A DNA stretch of 64,000 nt from Armigeres subalbatus (lineage: Eukaryota; Arthropoda; Insecta; Diptera; Culicidae): the NCBI RefSeq assembly GCF_024139115.2, contig NC_085140.1:336537099-336601098 (forward strand), in the 5' to 3' direction. The position numbers and the translations under genes were made by a program. Under the pieces are notes generated by a model. The model was not told where the DNA came from and did no database searches. It worked only from the letters and a program-made list of their open reading frames with translations. Positions within the stretch are counted from its first letter, which is position 1, and each line of letters opens with the position of its first letter. Positions 57,251 to 64,000 of the stretch are shown piece by piece.

Positions 57251-57830
57251 CAATATCAGCAAAATAAGGGCAAACGAGAGCTTCAAAAAAGGAAATCATC
57301 TTCTCCAGTACGGCACGGCACGACGCATTAAAAATAAGAATTATCTCCTTCGACTTATTCCGAGCAAACGTGTGCTTTAAAATGAGTCATCCACACTTCT
57401 TGAAGCTTAGCTTCAAGATTTCTATGGTTGCTATTGAGGTCTCTAAGCAGATTTTACCAACACTATCACAGAGGCATTTTTCTAACAGAAAACAAGAAAA
57501 ACTGACTTTTCTAACAGCAAACAAAGGGAATACAGTCGACTCTCCACATCTCGATGTTCTATATCTCGCTCAATATCTCTCCCTATGTCGATGGTTTCTT
57601 CAGTCCCTTCAATCTACATACATTTGGGCTTTCTACATCTCGATAACCTTCCTATCTCGATACCTCTCTATCTCGATGGACTCTGATCATATTTGGTTCA
57701 GGATTCACTCTCCTTATCTCGATATGGTCAATAACAAACACACCAACAAAAGGAAACGACATTTGTTTTGTTGTCGTTTTTCATAGCAACGAGTTTTTTT
57801 GGATCTAGTACCCATTTTAATTTTCCAGAC

Positions 57831-57902
57831 GAGCTCGGTGGTCTAGTGGCTACCGCTTCTGCCTTATAAGCAGGAGGTCGTGGGTTCAATTCCAGGCTCC
57901 TC
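57831..57902 (+). other. tRNA-like sequence (anticodon TAT), probable SINE head
   Basis: GAGCTCGGTGGTCTAGTGGC contains the A box TGGTCTAGTGG, and GGTTCAATTCC (57883-57893) is a good B box. A TCTGC/GCAGG anticodon stem with loop CTTATAA would present TAT (Ile-like). The acceptor stem pairs only about 5 bp (GAGCT with GGCTC). Being inside a repeat, it is more likely a SINE head than a working tRNA gene. Confidence 0.5.
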
Positions 57903-58235
57903 ACTTTCCTATTTTATATTTCTATTTTAGTTCTTTATGTGTGTCACGTTCTACCAAAGCGAATCCTACTTTTATAACCTCCCACACAATTCCAAAAAAT
58001 CTTCCCGTAACGCTAGGTAGACACCTTTGCGAGGTATATTACGGTGTAAGATCTACCACGGTCACATTGTCTGCTACAGGCAAATCCTGACCCAACGAAT
58101 ACCTTCCCCAATATCCAACTCCGTGGTACTTATGAGGGTGTCGCTGAGTTGGGGGCCTCTCGTTAAGTAAGTACTACACCAACATTTCCTTCCCCTCCCA
58201 AGTAACGTTGAAGATGGGCGTGGCCAGGAGTAGTA
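57903..58235 (+). repeat. SINE-like repeat body following the tRNA-like head
   Basis: CCCACACAATTCCAAAAAATC, ACTTATGAGGGTGTCGC, CCTTCCCCTCCC and GGGCGTGGCCAGGAG recur in the copy at 59000-59300. Directly behind the tRNA-like head, it may form one SINE with it. Confidence 0.55.
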
Positions 58236-58999
58236 ATCCTCATGCTTATGTGATTTTTATCCAGGCTTGCCAAAAACTCCTCGCCGAGTAGAAAATGAGC
58301 AAGAGCAAGAGTTTTTTCTGAGGAGCAGAAATAGGCATCAAAACTCACAACATTGTGCACCATTAAATCCGAGCTTGTGCATCGCAAAACAAGAGCGAGT
58401 CTGTTTGTTCATCTTTCTCTTGTGGTACGTCACTCACTTACACTCACACTTAAAACAGCCTCCAAGCTTTATTTCACATACAAGGAGTCGCTACGGCGGC
58501 TCAATGAGTGCTCTTTCGCCCAACGCCTCACTCAAATGTGTTTTTATTTTGCTTTTCCTCACTCTTGGATTGCGAGTGATTTGACTATGCGTCCAATTTG
58601 GGAATCTCGATCAATATCTTCCACATAACGTACATATTCACATATGAGTTTTCATAACATTGTAAATTAATGTCCAAGTCGGGTGGTTTAATCCCCGGAA
58701 ATAGGCAATTATCTTTGATTGAACCGTCCTCACTCTGTTTTTTTGCACCTCTGCTTTTTACGTTTCCACTCAATTGTGAGGATGCGAAGGCAACATTTTG
58801 CTGATGATGATTTTATTTAACTCTAGCGAGTGTGAGGAGTTTTGTCAAGCCTGTTTTTATCCTAGATTGAAATCAAGGACCACAACACCCACTTTGATTT
58901 CTGATAGCAATCTGGATAAGAATTTCAACAGAAAAACATGAGTATCACTAGTGTCCAATCTACGAAGTACACCGTAACTATACTATGCTATGCTATGCT

Positions 59000-59300
59000 C
59001 CCACACAATCCCAAAAAATCTCCTGTGGCACCTATGAGAGGTCGTAGAATTCTCTACATCTTTCTTAAGTAGGCGCCAACTAACCTTCCTCCCCTTCCTC
59101 AGCATTTGGAAGGACATGGCCAGGGCAGATCTCGATTATTGGATAGTGCATTGCTTCCAGAGACAGTGATTAGCCCCAAATCTATATCTGTGGTGACGGA
59201 TGAAAGTGATGCTACTCTCATACAATAGTATTGGCTTGTACCACCTACGAATTTGTGCGAAATGCTCAATGCTAATGCTAATGCACCCATTTCAATTTTC
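59000..59300 (+). repeat. SINE-like repeat, second plus copy
   Basis: CCCACACAATCCCAAAAAATC, CACCTATGAGAGGTCGTAG, GGACATGGCCAGGGCAG and GTGATTAGCCCCAAATC. A run of CTATG/CATAG units (58978-58998) borders it. The same CATAG unit ends the repeat at 63835-63850. Confidence 0.65.
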
Positions 59301-60368
59301 CTTCCATTCCTCGATCTCTCCATATCTCGATGGTCCCTTCAATATCGAGATGTGGAGAGGCGACTGTATTTTGTAAACACTCCACACATACGGATGTAGA
59401 TTAAAACCTCAATGATCTATGATTGACTAGAATCAGTTGCATTGCATAATAAATCAACTGAATGGTTGACTAGGATTGGTCAAATATTTTCATTATTCAT
59501 GCTTTAGTTACTGAAACATTCAAATTTTCAATAGTAGCAACCTTCATTTAGTTAGCGCCGATACAAATATTTAGAAACAATTATGTCTCCCCTCACCTCT
59601 AATTTTTTTTTTTTGTTCAAAAATAATATTTTGAGAAGGGATTGAAGAGAATAAAGAGAATAAACAAGTCTCTCACTTATCATCTCTGTATACATATACG
59701 ATATGTAGCATACCGCGAGAGACTTTTTTCGCAAGCTGTCATGATAGAGAACTGATTCGGGAGGCTATACTCCATGATAAATTTCTTTTAGAAAGCTCCA
59801 AATGCGGGGAGCACTAGCTCTGATGATGCATTTCAACTTGTTCTACACAGCTGTGCAGTAACCAACACGAAATGAGCGAAAACAAAGCGAGAATCACCAT
59901 TTTTCTGTGGGGGTTTCCTATCCGATTCTGTTTTACTTGCACTTGTATAGGGAAATTTTCCGATCTCAATCTCACTGTACATATATCCATCTCATCGCTA
60001 AACAAAGAAATACAGCACCAAATTCGTCGCTTTTTTGACGTAGGACTTACGTCTTTCTTTACTATACTGGGTGTCATTTAGATTTTTGGAAATCGAGAGC
60101 GTTATGCTGGAAGGGAAGATTTTGAACGTTACTAGCGCCTTTATCTTTCTATGGATTTTGAAGATTTATATATCAATCGACTCGGACACTCTCCACTATT
60201 TTGTCTATTTCATTGAAACTTAAAATTATTAACTATAAGCTATTGAAAATTTTAATTCTTGTCAAAGCCAGTAAAAATTTCGTATGTAGCCAATCCCGTG
60301 CATTCCTAACACGGACATCAGAATGCAGTATCCCACGGGCCTTCAGGTCCACCGCAAGGTTTTCTTTG

Positions 60369-60437
60369 TATATAAAAGAAGCTGTGCCTGCCGTGTGCGA
60401 GTCATTACAGTTTGTGATAGCAGCGCGTACTGACGTG
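60369..60437 (+). promoter_or_regulatory. TATA-Inr-DPE composite core promoter
   Basis: TATATAAAA (60369-60377), the initiator TCATTA with A at 60404, and TGACGT at exactly +28 to +33 (60431-60436), which fits the degenerate downstream promoter element. The transcript would start in CpG-rich sequence with TTCGTTCGTTCG repeats. What it drives is unclear: no ORF follows before the repeat at 60500. It could be a host first exon or an LTR-type promoter. Confidence 0.45.
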
Positions 60438-60489
60438 CTTTTTGCTCGCGCATTTTTCGTTTCGTTCGTTCGTTCGCTGTTTACCTACA

Positions 60490-60790
60490 CTCAGGAAAAT
60501 CGACACATACTTTATGGCAAAAATCCATGTATTTTGAAATATGCATATCATGCGTCGGCACATACTTAATTGCATACAAATTCACACATGGATACTATGA
60601 CCCACATGGATAGTATGTGTGAACACTCATGCAATCAGGTGATTGGTTTCATAATGCACATGATCCCAGGATGGGTACGAGTCATGTCATATGACTGACC
60701 ATATGTTAAGTTGTGCTTGGTACTAAATGACACATACATTATAACATGGTTATACTATTCAGTTCTGACACAGTTCTGATTTACCAGCAA
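60490..60790. repeat. Repeat with inverted CACATAC/GTATGTG words
   Basis: ACACTCAGGAAAATCGACAC begins it, and multiple CACATAC, ATGGATA and TATGTGT words can pair, for example 60588-60625. The opening resembles that of 40275-40558. 60800-61960 beyond it is AT-rich with a poly-T run (61768-61786) and no recognised gene. Confidence 0.4.
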
Positions 60791-61960
60791 ATCAACTACA
60801 CTGATGAAAATAAAAATTTGAATAAAATAATTACTTTTAATTATTTGCAGAACGCATTAGCAATTAAAGATGCACAATCAGCAATAGAGGTCATATCCAT
60901 TTTAGATTATTAGAAAATTTCGCTGTATTACATGTGAATGTTTTAAAAAGTCCGCAAAAATTAATTTCCAGAAGAATATTTAAATAAACTATCTTATTCT
61001 TTGTTTTCATTTTCTGAGAAATTGTTTTATTAAACTTGACTTAGACTCGGAGTTTGGAATCAAAACATTAAATAATTTTTCGTAGATGTTTAAGCAGTAC
61101 CTCCTCTATTTTAGTAGGGTTATTGCTCCTTGACTTGTTTCTTATTGTTGTGATTTTTTTTTGGTGCTGTATTTCTTTGTTTGGAAAACGGGACAGTTCC
61201 CCTAAAATAGCACATTTTGCCCGAGTTTGAAAAATTTTCTAAATAGCATTTCTAAACTTCAAATACTATCATCAATAAGAAATCTATAAATGCCCTACAC
61301 AGCATGGAAGTTGTCGTTTCCAATATCAATAGTATAAAAAACCTCCATAGATCCAAAAGTTAAAAGTTAGATGTAAATACGTTACGTTCATACAAGTCCT
61401 ACGTCTACTCGCGGTTATGTTGAAAACATTACCCATTGCTCGTTTTTTGTCAACATACGTGCTCACTGCTGAAATAAATCATAAAAATAATAAACAAACC
61501 AAATTCCTTTCCATTGCTTTGTTAATTATGGGATGGAAATATGTAGAAGCCATGAGATGAAGTGGCAAACCGTTCCCCTACAAGTTTGGATTAAATTTGT
61601 TGTCATGGCTTGTTATGATTCGGAACAGTTTTTCCTCTCTTTTATCGTTGTTCGTTAACTATTGAGAGCGATTTCTGCAAACCCTGATTTGAAACCCTCC
61701 CTGAGGGAGCATAATAAAAATTATTATTTCGAGTATTATCAAAACATTCTTTAACAAATCCGAGGATTTTTTTTTTTTTTTTTTTTATTATCTCTCTTTG
61801 ATCTATAGTTCATGTTACCGATTTATTTTTTGCTCTACAGCATGCAATTTTATATCTGTATATACAATCGTATCGTTTGTTTGCAAAACCGATTACATTG
61901 ATCTTATTTAATTATCTTGAAGACAACTCAGGGCAGCAAGGACTATGTCCAAGGGCTTGA

Positions 61961-63744
61961 CGATCCTCACTGGTTCAGGAGCCCCCCAAAACGTGCGTTT
62001 TTAGTTTTCGACCTGAAAACTACATTTTAGAGTCAGGGTGTCTTCAGAAGAGTTGATGGAGGTTTCATGGGCTTTGTCTTGATGAGAAACTATAAATAAT
62101 CTATTAAACTTGAAGGGCGGTATTAAATAAAAAAATTCCGCAGATGTTCAAAAGCAGCAGTTGTCCTCTGCAATGTTGTAAAGAATGTGAATTAGAGCAT
62201 CTTTTCTGAAGACACAATATTTGACAAACGGTTTTGTATGAGGAATTAGAGCACGTTTGTATGAATGACCCCAAAAATCATATTTTGAGCATAACTTTTT
62301 TTAGAAATGATTTTAGCACTATGGTTTATTCTAGAAAGTTGTGCATAATGACAAAAACATGTTTGTCTAGAAGACTACTTTGATCTATCTTGAAACCTGT
62401 CAAAGTTCTTAAGGAATCTTTAGAAAAAATAGTCAATTTTCACATCAAAACACCGTGAAAAGCGGCAGAAGCGGCAAGCCAAATAGCCACCATCTGAAAG
62501 ATTCGGTTTTAAGCTACCGAATGCACAATGTTTTGTTTTGTTCCATCGTGTTCCACTATTGTTTTGAATCAAATTAAAATAGTCCTTAATGTACGTTTTT
62601 CAGTACAATTGTTACGTAAACAATGAATTATTGGCAGTGGCTGATTTTCTACCCGTCACTGCCACATCCAGGCGCTATCGTATATGCGCAAATAACCAGC
62701 ATGAGTTAACCAACAGAAATTTGTATGGCGAAAGGAATCTAAGGCGTGATTTCTCAAAAGTAGGAACTTTTCACGAAAAACTATTTGGTACCAGTTGTGT
62801 AGGAAGGTCGCCTATCAAATACTTTTTCGATGAAGGTGCTTAATTTTGAGAAATCGAATCTTAGATACCTTTCGCCATATTGATTTCGGAAAGTTAACTC
62901 TTAGTGTGCCGCTGTAAGCACGCTCGAAGCAGGCGATTCATTAAAAAGTGGCTAACATGATTAGTTATTTATTGCATGGTTACAATCTCGACAAATGACA
63001 GCCGTTTGTCTTAAATGTGGCTGTTTCATCTTGATGGAGATTGTTACTATACAATAAATAACCAATCATGTTATCCACTCTTTAATTGTTTACATAACAG
63101 TTGTACTGAAAAACGTACATTAAGGACTATTTTAAGTTGATTCAAAACAATAGTGGAACACGACGGAACAAAACAAAACATTGTGCATTCGGTAGCTTAA
63201 AACCGAATCTTTCAGATGGTGGCTGTTTGGCTTGCCGCCTCTTGCCGCTTTTCATGGTGTGTTGATGTGAAAATTGACTATTTTTTCTAAAGATTCCTTA
63301 ATAACTTTGATAGATTTCAAGATAGATCAAAGTAGTCTTCTAGACAAACATGTTTTTTGTAATTATGCACAACTTTCTAGAATAAACCATAGTGTTAAAA
63401 TCATTTTCTAAAAGTTATGCTCAAAATATGATTTTGGGGTCATTCATACAAACGTGCTCTAATTCCTTACAAAACCGTTTGTCAAATATTGTGTCTTCAG
63501 AAAAGATGTTCCAATTCACATTCTTTAAAACATTGCAGAGGATAACCACAGCTTTTGTACATCTGCGTAAATTTTTTATTCCATACCGCCCTTCGAGGTG
63601 GATAGATCATTGATATTTTCTTATCAAAAGAAAGCCCAAGAAATATCCTTCAACTCTTCTGAAGACATCATGACTCTAAAATGTAGTTTTCAGGTCGAAA
63701 ACTAAAAACGCACGTTTTGGGGGCTTCTGAACCAGTGTGCGATC
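61961..63744. repeat. Very long inverted repeat (two ~660-bp arms)
   Basis: The left arm (about 61961-62622) and right arm (about 63083-63744) are inverted copies. The inner 350 bp of each arm are nearly identical (only a few percent differences by eye), the outer part somewhat more diverged. Shared landmarks include CCCAAAACGTGCGTTTTTAG at the outside and GTACGTTTTTCAGTACAA at the inside. The 460-bp spacer holds a second, smaller inverted repeat (62946-62995 with 63035-63080) and a frame at 62589-62843 of no known family. It has the form of a foldback transposon or a hairpin-RNA locus. Confidence 0.9.
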
Positions 63745-63855
63745 CCTCCCCAGGCCATCTGCGAGTTGTGGCGCCTGCCTAGGATGTGGTGGGGTTTGAC
63801 AGTGGGCCCTGTTAAACCTCTATAAAAAGCTGCATAGCATAGCATAGCATATGTG
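63745..63855 (+). repeat. Repeat 3' end with (CATAG)n tail
   Basis: GGCGCCTGCCTAGGATGTGG ... CTCTATAAAAAGCTG followed by three to four GCATA/CATAG units. The pentamer tail links it to the SINE-like copies near 59000. Sequence to the window end is unremarkable. Confidence 0.45.
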
Positions 63856-64000
63856 ATTGTACAAATCGTGGGTGGCTATACAATGCTCAATTCAAGCTCC
63901 ATCTGGAATAAGGGCGAATGTCGCAAGAGAAGACTCTCCCCGTCGACCCCCTCCCTTAAACAAAAGTGACAAGCAGCAGATCTCTCTGTGGTTTATCACT

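Larger units (their letters stand above)
57533..59366. mobile_element. pogo-like TIR element with CATCTCGAT subterminal repeats
   Basis: Ends CAGTCGACTCTCCACATCTC and its inverted copy (ending 59366, one mismatch), each flanked by TA (57531-57532 and 59367-59368). At least eight TATCTCGAT/CATCTCGAT words crowd the left 200 bp and several the right end. No transposase is found. A tRNA-like head and two SINE-like bodies lie inside, so the element was later invaded. Confidence 0.75.

Noticed and set aside
57831..57902. Functional tRNA-Ile(TAT) gene
   Set aside because: The A and B boxes are good, but the acceptor stem is short and imperfect, and the sequence sits within a TIR element directly before a SINE-like body.
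1..64000. CRISPR array, prophage or operon
   Set aside because: Splice sites, SINEs and LTR and non-LTR retroelements show a eukaryotic, insect-type genome. No array of spaced repeats exists.

Overview
The window is AT-rich, intron- and intergene-like DNA of a culicine mosquito, most probably an Aedes. Supporting signs are a tRNA-headed SINE of the Feilai/Gecko kind, RTE-like, Bel-Pao and Penelope retroelements, IS630-Tc1-mariner elements, many TA-flanked miniature elements, and the degenerate GGAATTCCTCC and TTCGGCCAAA tracts common in Aedes. There are no bacterial features and no CRISPR. Host coding sequence is sparse. The only host gene I can name is the start of skywalker (sky, orthologue of TBC1D24), a TBC-domain Rab GTPase-activating protein of the presynapse, on the minus strand.

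sky layout: a first coding exon at 43578-43740, an intron of about 17.8 kb (25818-43577), then exons at 25615-25817 and 25335-25539 separated by a 75-bp intron. Splice phases agree (1/1, then 0/0) and give the first 190 residues. The rest of the gene lies below 25335, probably beyond the window. GC-rich sequence upstream of 43740 is the likely 5' UTR and promoter.

The large sky intron is mostly transposon debris. At its centre lies a nested insertion. A 6.7-kb Bel-Pao LTR retrotransposon (30552-37287, two LTRs, TACGT target duplication) sits inside a decayed IS630-Tc1-mariner element (30314-37780, TA duplication). Both may lie within a pogo-like pair of ends (29906 and 40919). The intron also holds a SINE with a 12-bp target duplication (28471-28754), RTE remnants, palindromic MITEs and a repeat family present in mirrored order on both sides.

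Outside sky, 0-25 kb holds an 11-bp satellite (2.5-4.6 kb), several TIR elements, a probable solo LTR (13.6-14.1 kb), a long hairpin (15.2-16.4 kb), a defective RTE-like retrotransposon (18.0-20.7 kb) and a DD37E-type mariner element (23.3-24.3 kb). From 45 to 64 kb there are a hAT-like MITE with a clean 8-bp duplication, an exact 167-bp tandem array, a second Bel-Pao pol with an 862-codon open frame, a Penelope GIY-YIG endonuclease fragment, a pogo-like element carrying SINE-like inserts, and a very long inverted repeat (62.0-63.7 kb).

Two TATA/Inr core promoters (53.6 and 60.4 kb), a promoter-like region at 6.2-6.75 kb and open frames near 7-8 kb could mark unidentified genes. No complete host gene is present. 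The most unusual structures are the long inverted repeats and the layered insertion inside sky.
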